A program made the translations under genes and the position numbers. A stretch of 64,000 nt of DNA. Origin: Chlorobium sp. Its GTDB lineage: Bacteria; Bacteroidota; Chlorobiia; Chlorobiales; Chlorobiaceae. The stretch is from the NCBI GenBank assembly GCA_028277225.1, contig JANQHB010000068.1, forward strand, positions 13,392 to 77,391, in the 5' to 3' direction. The notes under the pieces were generated by a model that ran no database searches, was not told the origin of the DNA, and saw only the letters and a program-made list of their open reading frames with translations. Of this stretch, positions 18,670 through 29,000 are shown one piece after another. The stretch's first letter is position 1. The number at the start of each line of letters is the position of its first letter.

Positions 18670-18828
18670 AAACCGTCGTTCTTCCGGCCGTTTTTCCTCG
18701 GCATCCTCATCATCCGGCTTGCCGGTCTCATCCCGTTTATCGGCTGGCTGAGCAGCTTCATTTTTGCACTCCTCGGTCTCGGCGCTCTCTGGCTGATGCT
18801 ATACCGGGGCAAGGCACGGGGAGCATGA
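18670..18828 (+). pseudogene. C-terminal relic of a small membrane protein
   Basis: A frame opening right after a TGA reads FFLGILIIRLAGLIPFIGWL and then a second hydrophobic stretch (SSFIFALLGLGALWLM) ending YRGKARGA. The paired hydrophobic segments with PFIGW and LLGLGAL look like the end of bacterial polytopic or bactofilin-linked membrane proteins, but there is no start codon or N-terminal part in this frame. I infer a decayed gene. Bases 18424-18669 hold nothing else I can support. Confidence 0.35.
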
Positions 18829-18838
18829 ACAAAAGCGG

Positions 18839-19699
18839 CTAACAATAGTCGTCAAGCATTTTCTCGAATACCGTATTCGATACTTCGTGCTCGTATGCAG
18901 GCGTCTTGTCGATACCGAGAAGATCCTCATACAATTCCCGGCCTTCATGACGGTAGATAACCCCGAGCGGCAGCTTTTCGGTTTCTACCGCTTTTTCAAA
19001 TGCCAGTTTGCGATCGGCCGGATTGTATTCGTCAGGAAGATAATAGGTGTTGTCCCTGAACCACTTATACGTGTTCATCTTGTTGAATATCACGCAGGGC
19101 TGGAAAACATCCACTACCGAACACCCCCTGAATGAAACAGCCTCCTTGATGATCTCTTTTGTCTGTTCAACGTCCGCGGCGCTTGCCCGCGCAATGAAAG
19201 GGGCATCAAGTGCAAGAGCGACCGCAAGAGGGTTGAACGGCTCAAGCATCACACCGTCAAACTGGAGCGTTGTTTTCATCCCCATGTGGGAAGTAGGGGA
19301 TGCCTGTCCCTTTGTCAGGCCGTAGACCATATTATCGTGCACAAGCACGGTGATATCATAATTGCGCCGGAGAGCGTGCAGAAAATGGTTTCCCCCTTCT
19401 CCGTACATGCACCCGTCGCCCGACTCGGCAATGACAGTCAGGTTGCGGTTTGACAACTTGACTCCCATTGCGACAGGAAGCGCCCTGCCATGGAGCCCGT
19501 TGAACATGTTGGCGTTGACGTACTGGGGCATTTTAGCCGCCTGACCGATACCCGAGACGATCACAACATTCCTGCGGTCAAGATCAAGCTCGAAAAGAGC
19601 TCCCTTGACGGCATCGAGGATCTTGTAGTTACCGCATCCGGGACACCAGTTGATGTCTTTATCCCGCATGTCGAAAGGATTTACGTTCATGTTATTCAT
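18839..19699 (-). CDS. korB: 2-oxoacid:ferredoxin oxidoreductase, beta subunit (2-oxoglutarate synthase type)
   Basis: The 286-residue beta subunit carries the thiamine-diphosphate site. The N-terminal WCPGCGN and the GDGCMYGEGGNHF region (TPP-Mg motif) are characteristic. With KorA it fixes CO2 onto succinyl-CoA using reduced ferredoxin to make 2-oxoglutarate, a key reductive TCA-cycle step in green sulfur bacteria. The start is the ATG at 19699 (MNNMNVNPFDMR), preceded by AGGAGG 7 bp upstream; a longer frame to 20071 lies inside korA and is not used. The start overlaps the end of korA by 8 bp, indicating coupling. Specificity for 2-oxoglutarate rather than pyruvate is inferred from the two-subunit form. 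Confidence 0.9.
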   Translation of the reverse strand: MNNMNVNPFDMRDKDINWCPGCGNYKILDAVKGALFELDLDRRNVVIVSGIGQAAKMPQYVNANMFNGLHGRALPVAMGVKLSNRNLTVIAESGDGCMYGEGGNHFLHALRRNYDITVLVHDNMVYGLTKGQASPTSHMGMKTTLQFDGVMLEPFNPLAVALALDAPFIARASAADVEQTKEIIKEAVSFRGCSVVDVFQPCVIFNKMNTYKWFRDNTYYLPDEYNPADRKLAFEKAVETEKLPLGVIYRHEGRELYEDLLGIDKTPAYEHEVSNTVFEKMLDDYC

Positions 19700-21398
19700 G
19701 TCGAGCCTCCTGTAATGCGTCAATGACTTCCTCGACCGAAAAAGGTTCACCTGTAGCCTTGAGGATTCTCCTCGTAACCCGAACACCGAATTCCCTGCCA
19801 AGCAGGTCGGCAAACTGCCCTGTCGCATTGTTTTCAAGCACAATGACATCCCTGTTTTCAAGAATTCTTCCAACATCGGGATGTAACGGATAAAGCTGGC
19901 AGAAATGCAGTCCCGCAAAGTCTTTCCTGCCGAGTTTGTCGAGCGCCTCTTCGAGCACCCCCCTGTTCGAGCCCCAGGAAACAACAAGGGTTCCTGCATC
20001 AACGGAACCGAAACGTTCCGGCAGAGGAGACTCAAGGGCAAGTTCTTCGAGACGATGAAGCCGTTTGTCAAGCATCCGTTGCCGAATCCCGAAATTTTCG
20101 GTCAGGTGACCGGTTTCATCATGCTCATGAGAGTCCACCTTCACAATCCCGTCGCCATACCCTGGAACACCTCTTGGAGAAAGACCGTTTTTTGTGAAAG
20201 AATATCGTTTGTATTCCCTGTCCGTTTTAACAATGTGCCGCTCGATCGGGATCCTTGTAATCCCGTTTTTGCTGACAGAGGCCACAGAATCGAGGAAAAA
20301 CTGGTCGGTCAGCACAAAAACGGTTGTCTGGTATCTGTCGGCAAGGTCAAATGCCCGTTGCATCAGTTCTATAGCCTGGGGAAAAGAGCCCGGAGCAAGA
20401 ATCACTCTCGAAAAATCTCCGTGACCGGCATACAGAGAAAGGTTGAGGTCACCCTGCTCGGTACGTGTCGGCAGTCCTGTTGCCGGACCCGGACGCTGGC
20501 CGATATGCACCACAACCGGAACCTCGGTTACACCCGCCAGACTGATCCCTTCTTCCATGAGTGCAAATCCGCCTCCGGACGTACTGACAATTGCCCTCGC
20601 GCCTGCGTATGAAGCGCCCAGCGCCGCATTGATAGCGGCTATCTCGTCTTCAGCCTGGTCAACAACAATATCGAAGTCATCTTTTTTACGGGCAAGAAAT
20701 GTTAACAGGCCTGTTGCAGGAGACATGGGGTAGGAGGAAATAAAGCTGCAGCCTGCAGCGACTGTGCCAATGCCGACAGCCGCGTTTCCATCAATGAGCA
20801 GTTGATCGTGAGGAGTATCGGCAGGTGTGATAGAAACCTCGATCCTGTTCTTCTCTGCTTTTTCGACACCGAAATCATAGCCGAAACTCGCTGCCTTTAT
20901 ATTTTTTGCTACAACCTCTTCACCTTTGGATGCGAACTGGGCGGACAGGTACTCATTGAAAACGTCAAGAGAGATACCGAGAACTCCCAGGACAACACCC
21001 ACAGCAACGGTATTCGAGAAAATCGGATTTCCCGCCTCTTTTGCAAAGTCGGATAGAGGGGTCTCGATATACTCCCCGATACCTTTGCCCGCAAGATGAT
21101 CTTTTTCGGCAAAGACGATGGTTGACTCTGATATACGATCCCCGAGATGATCGATCGCATCGGCATTGAGTGCGATCAGGAGATCGATGCGCCGCACATA
21201 TGCCCTCCGCTTTTTCTCCGTGATCCTTACTTCGGTGGAATTGCTGCCTCCCCTGATACGGGACATGAATTCAGTGCTGGCAAAAACAAAATAGCCCTTT
21301 CTTTTCAGAACCTTGACAAGCGCGTCAGCAATTGTCTGCACACCCTGGCCTGCAGCACCGCCGAAAACAATTGAAATCTCCTCTTCGAAATGATGCAT
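19692..21398 (-). CDS. korA: 2-oxoacid:ferredoxin oxidoreductase, fused gamma-alpha subunit
   Basis: A 568-residue subunit in which the gamma domain (residues ~1-190; VFGGAAGQGVQTIA and RIRGGSN) is fused in front of the alpha (pyrimidine-binding) domain (residues ~200-560; GNAAVGIGTVAAGC and SYPMSPAT). Gamma-alpha fusion is typical of two-subunit KorAB and of archaeal-type enzymes. It overlaps korB by 8 bp and both run in the same direction, forming a two-gene operon. No ferredoxin gene is adjacent. An MITE-like repeat lies directly upstream (21423-21594), so the promoter may lie within or beyond that element. Confidence 0.92.
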   Translation of the reverse strand: MHHFEEEISIVFGGAAGQGVQTIADALVKVLKRKGYFVFASTEFMSRIRGGSNSTEVRITEKKRRAYVRRIDLLIALNADAIDHLGDRISESTIVFAEKDHLAGKGIGEYIETPLSDFAKEAGNPIFSNTVAVGVVLGVLGISLDVFNEYLSAQFASKGEEVVAKNIKAASFGYDFGVEKAEKNRIEVSITPADTPHDQLLIDGNAAVGIGTVAAGCSFISSYPMSPATGLLTFLARKKDDFDIVVDQAEDEIAAINAALGASYAGARAIVSTSGGGFALMEEGISLAGVTEVPVVVHIGQRPGPATGLPTRTEQGDLNLSLYAGHGDFSRVILAPGSFPQAIELMQRAFDLADRYQTTVFVLTDQFFLDSVASVSKNGITRIPIERHIVKTDREYKRYSFTKNGLSPRGVPGYGDGIVKVDSHEHDETGHLTENFGIRQRMLDKRLHRLEELALESPLPERFGSVDAGTLVVSWGSNRGVLEEALDKLGRKDFAGLHFCQLYPLHPDVGRILENRDVIVLENNATGQFADLLGREFGVRVTRRILKATGEPFSVEEVIDALQEARHE

Positions 21399-21422
21399 CG
21401 GAAAATAATCTGTTTTTATTTT

Positions 21423-21594
21423 GACCTAAACTGAACGTCCCGACTTGTCGGGATGCTCCATAGTAGTAAGTTTATCAAAGACAATCTGTTATACTATATA
21501 TTCATAGAGATTACACCCTCATCTGCAGGGTAAACGTGAAAACAGATAAAGAACCGCATTTGCTGAAACGCTCTATTCAGGTTTTAATTGTAAC
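21423..21594. repeat. MITE-like modular inverted-repeat element, copy D
   Basis: The left end GACCTAAACTGAAC and right end TATTCAGGTTTTAATTGTAAC form imperfect terminal inverted repeats. A TCCCGACTTGTCGGGA palindrome lies near the left end. Internal blocks CTGTTATACT and GATAAAGAACCGCATTT match copy C at 61849-62075 in the same order and orientation. It occupies most of the gap between korA and the SDR gene. Confidence 0.75.
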
Positions 21595-21710
21595 ATCAAC
21601 CCCGGCATGAAAATTTAAACAAATGCTCTTTTTTCGTTTCTCGCTCTCTTTTTTTGTTGCTGAACACAGAACCGGTTACGCTCATTCTTTTACAGCCTGA
21701 AAAATCCGCC

Positions 21711-22412
21711 ATGCAAAACGCCAAGGTATTTCTTATCACCGGAGCCTCCTCAGGTATCGGAGAAGCTGTCGCAAGACAGGCTGTACAAGACGGCCACAGG
21801 GTAGTGCTTGCCGCTCGCTCGATTGCAAGGCTCGAAGTGCTGTGCGAGGAACTCGGAACGAGTAGCGCCATTGCTGTTGCATGCGACGTTGCCGACTGGA
21901 AAGCCCAGCAAACTGCAATAAACAAGGCTCTTGAACAGTTCGGCCGGATAGACGTCGTCTTTGCCAATGCAGGTTTCTCAAAAGGCTCCCCTTTCTACGG
22001 CGGAGTTCACAAACTCGACGAGTGGAAGGAAATGGTGCTCACCAACGTGTTCGGTGCGGCAGCCACGGCACGCCTGACTCTTCCCGAACTTGTAAAGACC
22101 GGTGGACATTTTCTCATCACTGGCTCAGTTGTAGGCCACATCACATCGATCCGCAACCTCTATTCGGCAACCAAGTGGGCTGTGAACGCAATAGCCCAGG
22201 CAGTACGAAACGAAATGGTGGGGACCGGCATCAGGGTTACCCTGATCGAGCCGGGCGTCGTCGACACCCCGTTCTGGGGCGAGGTGCCGAAACCCGGCAC
22301 TCCGGAACTGAAACCGGACGATGTCGCCAGCGCGGTCATGTACGCCGTCAACCAGCCGCCGCACGTCGATATCAATCAGGTGCTCATCCGTCCCACAGGG
22401 CAACCCCACTAA
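21711..22412 (+). CDS. Short-chain dehydrogenase/reductase (classical SDR)
   Basis: A 233-residue classical SDR. The NADP(H)-binding TGASSGIG motif is at residues ~9-16, with NAG near residue 86, catalytic Ser in LITGSVVG and the YSATK active-site Tyr/Lys. RS after the second strand (AARS) favours NADPH. The sequence resembles YdfG/serine 3-dehydrogenase-like SDRs, but the substrate cannot be told. ATG at 21711 is chosen because the upstream codons are not conserved SDR sequence. The stop codon touches the left end of an inverted-repeat element. Confidence 0.9.
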   Translation: MQNAKVFLITGASSGIGEAVARQAVQDGHRVVLAARSIARLEVLCEELGTSSAIAVACDVADWKAQQTAINKALEQFGRIDVVFANAGFSKGSPFYGGVHKLDEWKEMVLTNVFGAAATARLTLPELVKTGGHFLITGSVVGHITSIRNLYSATKWAVNAIAQAVRNEMVGTGIRVTLIEPGVVDTPFWGEVPKPGTPELKPDDVASAVMYAVNQPPHVDINQVLIRPTGQPH

Positions 22413-22557
22413 ACGCAACCCTGTAGTACGGCCCTTTCGCTCAATCTCTGCGTCATGCCTGCTCTTCCGATGCTCATGTATTGCATATACACTCCGCTTC
22501 GAAAGAACAGACATTCCTTGACCTTGAACGAAATCATCCGTACTACAGGGCGCGTTT
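22411..22557. repeat. 147-bp element with 20-bp terminal inverted repeats
   Basis: The left end AAACGCAACCCTGTAGTACGG (22411-22431) and right end CCGTACTACAGGGCGCGTTT (22538-22557) are inverted repeats differing at two or three positions. The ~105-bp interior shows no long open frame. It starts on the SDR stop codon. It could be a MITE, a relic of a larger element, or a structured transcript end; only one copy is in this window. Confidence 0.7.
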
Positions 22558-22589
22558 TGTTTAACTGAAAAAAATATCTCTCCCCTTTC

Positions 22590-23015
22590 TCTTTACCTGG
22601 CACCTAACACGTAACACATAGCACCTGTTCTCCTCCGCGCCGTTCGCCTTGTTCTCGAAAGGCTCGCTTTGCTTTTTCAACGGACTTGGGGTTTTGTTGC
22701 GTGGTTTTCAAACCGGAGAAAAAGACCAAAAGGACAAAAAGGACTCAAATGACCAAAGTGCACACCGGGCAACCGCAAGGGTTGTCCCTACATTTTCCCT
22801 GCTCAGAACTGAGAACCGGGAAACAGCGAATTATCTTCTTGTAGAACCTATAGGTCTCATAAGTCCTATAGGTCCTATACATTATAAAGAACGATTCTCC
22901 TCAATCTTTTCGCCAAGGCAATTATCCTCCCACTGAGAACCAAGAACTCAGAACTAAGAACTCTTCATCCCACATTCCCCATTTACGATTCACCATTCAC
23001 GATTTACGATCCCCA
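22590..23015. repeat. Mixed heptamer, nonamer and REP-like repeat region
   Basis: No gene is supported between 22558 and 23073. Bases 22596-22627 are period 7 (CCTAACA CGTAACA CATAGCA). Bases ~22710-22755 are period 9 (AAAAAGACC AAAAGGACA AAAAGGACT). Bases 22767-22793 are a hairpin (GGGCAACC-GCAA-GGGTTGTCCC then TACA) like those at 179 and 54020. Bases ~22845-22880 are period 9 (CCTATAGGT CTCATAAGT CCTATAGGT). Bases ~22932-23012 are period 7 (GAACCAA GAACTCA GAACTAA, later CGATTCA CCATTCA CGATTTA). Confidence 0.75.
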
Positions 23016-23073
23016 TCCAACTTCCATCATATTTATTATGTTTCTTTAAACATCGTCTAACCCTCGAACAACC

Positions 23074-23913
23074 ATGACTGATAATCACGGTACGATAGTT
23101 CTGGGCGGTCACCGTCACCGTTATCTCGATAAAGGAGGTGTCGGTCCTACCCTTTTTCTGCTTCATGGCATTTCCTGTTCCTTTGATTTTTTTGAACAGG
23201 TAATACCCCTTTTATCCGGATCTTTCAGAATTCTTGCGCTTGACCTGCTGGGTTTCGGCGGCTCAGACAAGCCTGCAAAGGCTCCTTATTCACTGAAACT
23301 GTATTCGTCACTGATCGCTGAATTCCTGGAAAAGAAAAGGAAACCGGGAGACAGTGAGCCTTTCGGAGTCGGCCACTCCATGGGCGGCAAGTACCTTCTG
23401 GCGACAGAAGTCCTTTATCCCGGAACATTCAGCAAGCTGGTTCTGAGCAACACCGACGGTTTTCTCAATGTCCCGGGGTGGATACGGGGTATCAGTCTGC
23501 CCGGGATCAAACAGGTCCTGAAAAAAGTTTTCACCAGCCAGTCCGTTACATCAAAAGCGTTCAAAACTGCCTTTCACGATCATCAACGGGTCAATGCCGG
23601 GTCCTATCAAAAAAATCTGGCGATATCAAGAGACAAGGATGCCATAGAAACGGTTATGGCACTCAACAGAAATTTCAGACACCTTGATCTTTCGAGAACG
23701 GGGCTGAGGTCTCAGTTGAAACATCTCGATCTTCCTGTGCTGATTCTATGGGGTGACCATGACCAGTATATTTCCCCGTCTGTCGCCCGGACGGTTCAGG
23801 AAGAAATTTCAGGATCGAAGCTGTATATTTTCAATGATTGCGGTCATGCACCCATGCTTGAATATCCTGAACCGTTCAGCAGAACAGTTACCCGATTTTT
23901 CCTAGACGAATAA
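23074..23913 (+). CDS. Alpha/beta-fold hydrolase
   Basis: A 279-residue alpha/beta hydrolase. The oxyanion motif LLHGISCS, nucleophile elbow GHSMGG, acid Asp in LWGDHDQY and base His in CGHAPMLEYPE are all present in the right order. It has no signal peptide. Substrate is unknown; the fold covers esterases, lipases and C-C hydrolases. In phototrophs related proteins (BchO) accompany Mg chelatase, but this gene is not next to bchID and I see no specific support for BchO. It ends 15 bp before tmk and may be co-transcribed with it. Confidence 0.87.
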   Translation: MTDNHGTIVLGGHRHRYLDKGGVGPTLFLLHGISCSFDFFEQVIPLLSGSFRILALDLLGFGGSDKPAKAPYSLKLYSSLIAEFLEKKRKPGDSEPFGVGHSMGGKYLLATEVLYPGTFSKLVLSNTDGFLNVPGWIRGISLPGIKQVLKKVFTSQSVTSKAFKTAFHDHQRVNAGSYQKNLAISRDKDAIETVMALNRNFRHLDLSRTGLRSQLKHLDLPVLILWGDHDQYISPSVARTVQEEISGSKLYIFNDCGHAPMLEYPEPFSRTVTRFFLDE

Positions 23914-23928
23914 CAAGAACACGCGGCC

Positions 23929-24576
23929 ATGCTCATTACATTTGAAGGGATAGATGGAGCCGGGAAATCGACGCAGGTAAAAAAACTGAAAAAGCACCTG
24001 ACGGAGAACAATCATGAAGTCCTCGTCCTGAGAGAACCTGGAGGCACACTGGTGGCTGAAAAAATCCGGGATATCCTGCTTGAAAACAAACATGATATCA
24101 CTCCGATCGGCGAACTTCTCCTTTTTTCTGCAAGCCGTGCCGAACTTGTCCAGCAAACCATCCTGCCGGCCCTCGACAACAGGGCGGTGGTGATTCTTGA
24201 CCGCTTCTACGATTCCACGACAGCATATCAGGGGTATGGCAGAGGTCTCGACCTCGATATTCTGCAGTCGATAAACACCATTGCGTCATGCGGCCTTGTA
24301 CCCGATATCACGTTCTACCTGGACATTTCACCTGAAGACGCCCTCATCAGAAAGTTTTCGGAGAAATCCATTCCCCTTGCCTTTGAAGAGAACGAACTTG
24401 ACCGTATGGAAAGTTCAGGCCTGGATTTTTATCAGCGTGTCAGGGAGGGTTACATGAAACTGGTGGAACACAATGATCGTTTTGTTTTGCTGAACGCTTG
24501 TGATGATCCGCTGGCATTGCACCACAGGATTCTCAACCATATCGTCCCCCTGTTTTCGGCAGACAGAACACAATGA
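23929..24576 (+). CDS. tmk: Thymidylate kinase
   Basis: A 215-residue dTMP kinase that phosphorylates dTMP to dTDP. The P-loop FEGIDGAGKST (residues 4-14), REPGGT (dTMP-binding Arg) and LDRFYDSTTAYQG (DRY-like motif) are diagnostic. Length is normal. It follows the hydrolase gene by 15 bp. Start is ATG at 23929. Confidence 0.96.
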   Translation: MLITFEGIDGAGKSTQVKKLKKHLTENNHEVLVLREPGGTLVAEKIRDILLENKHDITPIGELLLFSASRAELVQQTILPALDNRAVVILDRFYDSTTAYQGYGRGLDLDILQSINTIASCGLVPDITFYLDISPEDALIRKFSEKSIPLAFEENELDRMESSGLDFYQRVREGYMKLVEHNDRFVLLNACDDPLALHHRILNHIVPLFSADRTQ

Positions 24577-24685
24577 AATGTGAGCGATCATTACTTTTTC
24601 GCAAAATGTAACGTTAATAAGCCGAATTTTCATAGATTGTTTGACATTTTCATGTATTTGCCTAGTTCCTAGCATCCGGATACCC

Positions 24686-25945
24686 ATGCAACAGATCGAT
24701 CTTAAAGAAAAGCATCTTGAAACGTGTACCCACCCTATCTCTCTTCAGGATATCCGAACGCTGAAAGAACTCTACCAGCTCAAATCTGAAACCCGCGACC
24801 TGCGTAAACCCCTTGTCCGCAACATTATGAAACAGCGGGTTGTGGGTCAGCAATGTATAGAATCGCTGAAAAATGCGCTCTACTCGCTTGAAACCATCCA
24901 TATCGACGACTACACCGGCCAGAGGGTATTGCGACTCGACGGCAAAAAACAGATTGAAGTCGATCTCACTTATGAGATCAGGGAACTGAAAAAAGACATC
25001 TACTACCTCGAGTACGGTGAAGACCATTTCATCAATTACCTTGCAAAATTCATTCCCGATTTCCGCAAGCATGTCAACGAAGGGATAGAAAAACTGCACG
25101 GCAAATCGTTCAATGCTTTTATCACCGACCGAGACGGAACGACAAACAACTACTGCGGCAGGTACCGTTCTTCGGTACAGCCAATCTATAATTCGGTCTT
25201 CCTCTCACGATTCGCTAAAAACCGCTGCAGCTATCCGATATTCATAACTTCGGCCCCGCTCAAAGATTTCGGCATCCTCAACGTTTCGATAAATCCCAAC
25301 GACATCTTTTACTACGCAGGCTCGAAAGGCAGGGAATTCATCGATCCCGACGGAGACTTTCACAGCTTCCCGATTGACGCCCATAAGCAGGAAATGATCC
25401 ACCTGCTCAATGACAGAATGCGTCATCTGCTGGAGGCTCCCAATTTCGAAAAGTTCAATTTCATCGGTTCCGCCCTGCAATTCAAGTTCGGGCAGACAAC
25501 CATCGCACGCCAGGACATAACCCATTCGATCAATCCCGAAGAATCGAACGCCTTTCTTGAAAAGGTCAAAAGCATTGTCGATGAACTCGATCCCGAACAG
25601 AGAAATTTCCGCATAGAAGATACCGGCCTTGATATCGAGATCATCCTTACGATCGACCAGAAAGGAAAAGGTTCGGTCAAGGATTTCGACAAGGGTGACG
25701 GGCTTGAATTCATCTGCGACAAAATTGATATCGATACGAGCCGCGGACCGAATCTTGTCTGCGGGGACACATCTTCGGATATACCGATGCTGAGAAAGGC
25801 TGTTGAAATCTGCGATGATGTATGGACCGTGTTTGTGACCAGAGACGAGAACCTCGCACGGGAAGTCGAGAAGATCTGTCCCCAGAGCATGATCGTGCCA
25901 TCACCTGATATTCTTCTGACCATACTCGGACTGCTTTCTTTGTAG
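24686..25945 (+). CDS. HAD-superfamily phosphatase-like protein, possibly sugar phosphatase
   Basis: A 419-residue protein. The first ~140 residues are charged and helical with no recognised domain. HAD motif I is ITDRDGTTNN (DxDGT), and a late motif VCGDTSSDIPML (GDxxxD) gives the acidic motif IV. The overall shape resembles HAD-IIB sugar phosphatases such as trehalose-6-phosphate or sucrose-phosphate phosphatase. It lies 60 bp upstream of a beta-phosphoglucomutase/GH65 fusion gene in the same direction, which supports a role in disaccharide metabolism. That link is inference. ATG at 24686 is used. Confidence 0.72.
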   Translation: MQQIDLKEKHLETCTHPISLQDIRTLKELYQLKSETRDLRKPLVRNIMKQRVVGQQCIESLKNALYSLETIHIDDYTGQRVLRLDGKKQIEVDLTYEIRELKKDIYYLEYGEDHFINYLAKFIPDFRKHVNEGIEKLHGKSFNAFITDRDGTTNNYCGRYRSSVQPIYNSVFLSRFAKNRCSYPIFITSAPLKDFGILNVSINPNDIFYYAGSKGREFIDPDGDFHSFPIDAHKQEMIHLLNDRMRHLLEAPNFEKFNFIGSALQFKFGQTTIARQDITHSINPEESNAFLEKVKSIVDELDPEQRNFRIEDTGLDIEIILTIDQKGKGSVKDFDKGDGLEFICDKIDIDTSRGPNLVCGDTSSDIPMLRKAVEICDDVWTVFVTRDENLAREVEKICPQSMIVPSPDILLTILGLLSL

Positions 25946-26005
25946 CATCGTTATCCATTTATCCATATATCGCCTCACATCATATCTTAACCGGTTTCAT
26001 CTATT

Positions 26006-29000
26006 ATGCTTACAGGAGTCATTTTCGATCTGGACGGAGTTGTAACAGGAACAGCAAAAATCCACAGCCTGGCGTGGGAATCGATGTTCAACGATTTCCT
26101 GAAGGAGTATGCCGAGGCAAACAATGAACCCTACATACCATTTGATCCTGCCCTTGATTATCTCAATTATGTCGACGGTAAACCTCGAATGGAAGGGGTC
26201 AGGAGTTTTCTTGAATCACGGGAGATCGAACTGCCGTTCGGGGAGATCGACGATGTTCCCGAAATGCCTACAATCTGCGGTCTCGGCAACAGGAAAAACC
26301 AGGTTTTTACCGATATACTCATAAAAGAAGGGCCGGAAGTGTTCCAGAGCACTGTAGATTTCATAAAGAATCTGAAGGCAAGAGGGATAAGGATCGGCAT
26401 AGCATCTTCGAGCAGGAACTGCAAACTGATTCTCGAACTGGCCAATCTCGAAGACCTTTTTGAAACCAGGGTTGACGGTGAAGTTTCTCTTGAACTGGGA
26501 CTGAAGGGCAAACCGAATCCTGACATCTTCACGACCGCTGCAGCCAATCTCGGACTGCATCCCCATGACTGTGTTGTCGTAGAGGATGCAATCTCAGGCG
26601 TTCAGGCCGGCTCTGCAGGCAATTTCGGCCTTGTTCTCGGTATCGCACGTGAAATAGAGGGAATGAAACTTGCTGAAGAAGGCGCCGATATCGTCGTAAG
26701 GGATCTGGGCGAGATCAGTGTTGACGAGGTTTTCGAATGGTTCGAAAATGATCTGGTCAAAGACGGATGGAACCTCAGCTATGCATCCTTCAGACCTGAA
26801 GAAGAAAAACTGCGGGAAACGCTCACGGCAATCGGAAACGGCTACCTCGGCACAAGAGGCGCATATGAAGGGTCAAAAGCCTCCCAAAACCATTATCCCG
26901 GGACCTATCTTGCCGGCATATTCAATAAAATCCCTTCCGAAGTCCACGGCGAAACTATCTATAACAATGACTTCGTAAATTGCCCGAACTGGCTTCCGAT
27001 AGAGTTCAGGATATGCTGCGGCGACTTCATCGATCCTTTTGAACAGAAAATACTGAGCTACCGCCATGAGCTCGATATCCGGAATGCCGTCATGAGCCGC
27101 GACATGGTGTTCCAGGATAATCTCGGCAGAATAAGCCGTATCGCAAGCAAACGATTTGCAAGCATGGATGCACCTCATGTCTGCGCCATGGAATACTCTT
27201 TCACACCGATCAACTATTCCGGCGACATTGAGTTTCGATCTGCAATCGACGGAAGAATTGAAAACAAGGGAGTCGCCCGTTACAGCGCACTTGCCTCTGA
27301 TCATCTCGAACATATCGACGGAGGGAGTTCCGGAAAAGGTGTGTTTCTCCATGTACAGACCAACGCCTCGCACTACCAGATTGTCACACATGCAAGAAAC
27401 AGCGTCAGTGTCTCCGGCTCGCCTGTCAGCGCAAAGACATCCTTCTGCATCTCACCTCGATATACTGCCGAACTGATCAAGGTCTCGCTTGAAAAAGGGC
27501 AGGAATGCAAGCTTGAAAAAATTGTCACCTATCATACATCTCTTGACCAGGATCATAGCGATCCAAAGGCTGCCGGTGACAAGGCTCTTGCCGAAACCGG
27601 CGGGTACAGCGATCTTTATGATGCCCATTCCTCAGCATGGGAGAAATTGTGGGAAAACGGCAACATATCCATTGACGGAGACCGCTTCAGCCAGAAAGCG
27701 CTTCGTTTCCACACCTACCATCTTCTCGGTACCGCATCCCCTCACAATGCATCGATCGATGCCGGCATGCCCGCCAGAGGTCTGAACGGAGAAGCATACC
27801 GCGGTCATATTTTCTGGGATGAGATCTATATTCTTCCTTTCTTCACGAACCACTATCCCGACATCACCAGGGCACTCTTGATGTACCGTTACAACCGGCT
27901 TGATGCTGCAAGGGAATATGCAAGGGAAAACGGCTATCAGGGAGCCATGTTCCCCTGGCAGACAGCTGACGACGGCAGCGAGGAAACACAGATTGTCCAC
28001 TATAATCCGGCAAGCGGAACCTGGGGTCCCGACCTGAGCAGAAACCAGAGACATGTATCTATCGCCGTCTTCTACAATACCTGGAGATACGCTCATGAAA
28101 CCGGTGACAACGAATTTCTCGAGCAGTACGGCGCGGAACTGCTCTTTGAAATCACCCGTTTCTGGGCAAGCATCGCACGCCACCGTCCCGATACCGACCA
28201 GTATCATATCGAAGGCGTGATGGGTCCGGACGAATTCCACGAACAACTTCCCGACAGCCATAAGGAAGGCATCAAAGACAATGCCTATACCAATATCATG
28301 ACGGCGTGGCTTATGGAAAAAGCCGTTGAGCTCTCCGAAACGCTTCCTCCATCGGTAATGGACCGGCTTGTCAACGACATCAGCCTCAGCTATGATGAAA
28401 TCGAAGAATGGAAAAAAATCTCCAGTTCGATGCACATCATTCTGAACAGTGACGGTATACTCGAACAGTTTGACGGCTACATGACCCTCAGGGAACTTGA
28501 CTGGGAACACTACAGGAACAAGTACGGCAACATCCATCGCATGGACAGGATACTCAAAGCCGAAGGAGATTCACCCGACCAGTACAAGGTGGCAAAGCAG
28601 GCAGATGTCCTGATGACATTCTACGCTCTCTCGCCTGCAGAAGTCAAGGAAATTCTGGAAAGAAACGGCCATCACATCGAAGATCCTGAAAAACTCATCC
28701 GGGACAATTATCACTACTATGAACCGCGAACAAGCCATGGTTCAACCTTGAGCAAGGTCGTTCATGCCATTATCTCCAGCTACCTCCATGATGGTCACAA
28801 GACTGCCTGGCGCTGGTTTACCGAGTCGCTCAAAAGCGACCTGCAGGACACACAGGGAGGAACAACCCAGGAAGGGATCCATTGCGGCGTCATGGGCGGA
28901 ACACTTGATACAGTCGCCCGATACTTTGCAGGAATTTCATTTGTAAACGATATACTGAATGTCCACCCCAACCTGCCGGAACACTGGAGAGCCCTCGACC

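Noticed and set aside
18839..20071. Long upstream extension of KorB
   Set aside because: The extension lies in korA and the internal ATG at 19699 has an excellent AGGAGG at 7 bp.
22411..22557. Integron attC site
   Set aside because: The outer bases do not fit the RYYYAAC/GTTRRRY core sites and there is no integrase or cassette structure.
22649..22936. 95-codon plus-strand frame
   Set aside because: It runs through nonamer and REP repeats and has the composition of translated repeats.
23074..23913. Assignment of the alpha/beta hydrolase as BchO
   Set aside because: BchO is usually linked to bchID, whereas this gene is next to tmk and has no specific BchO signature that I can identify.
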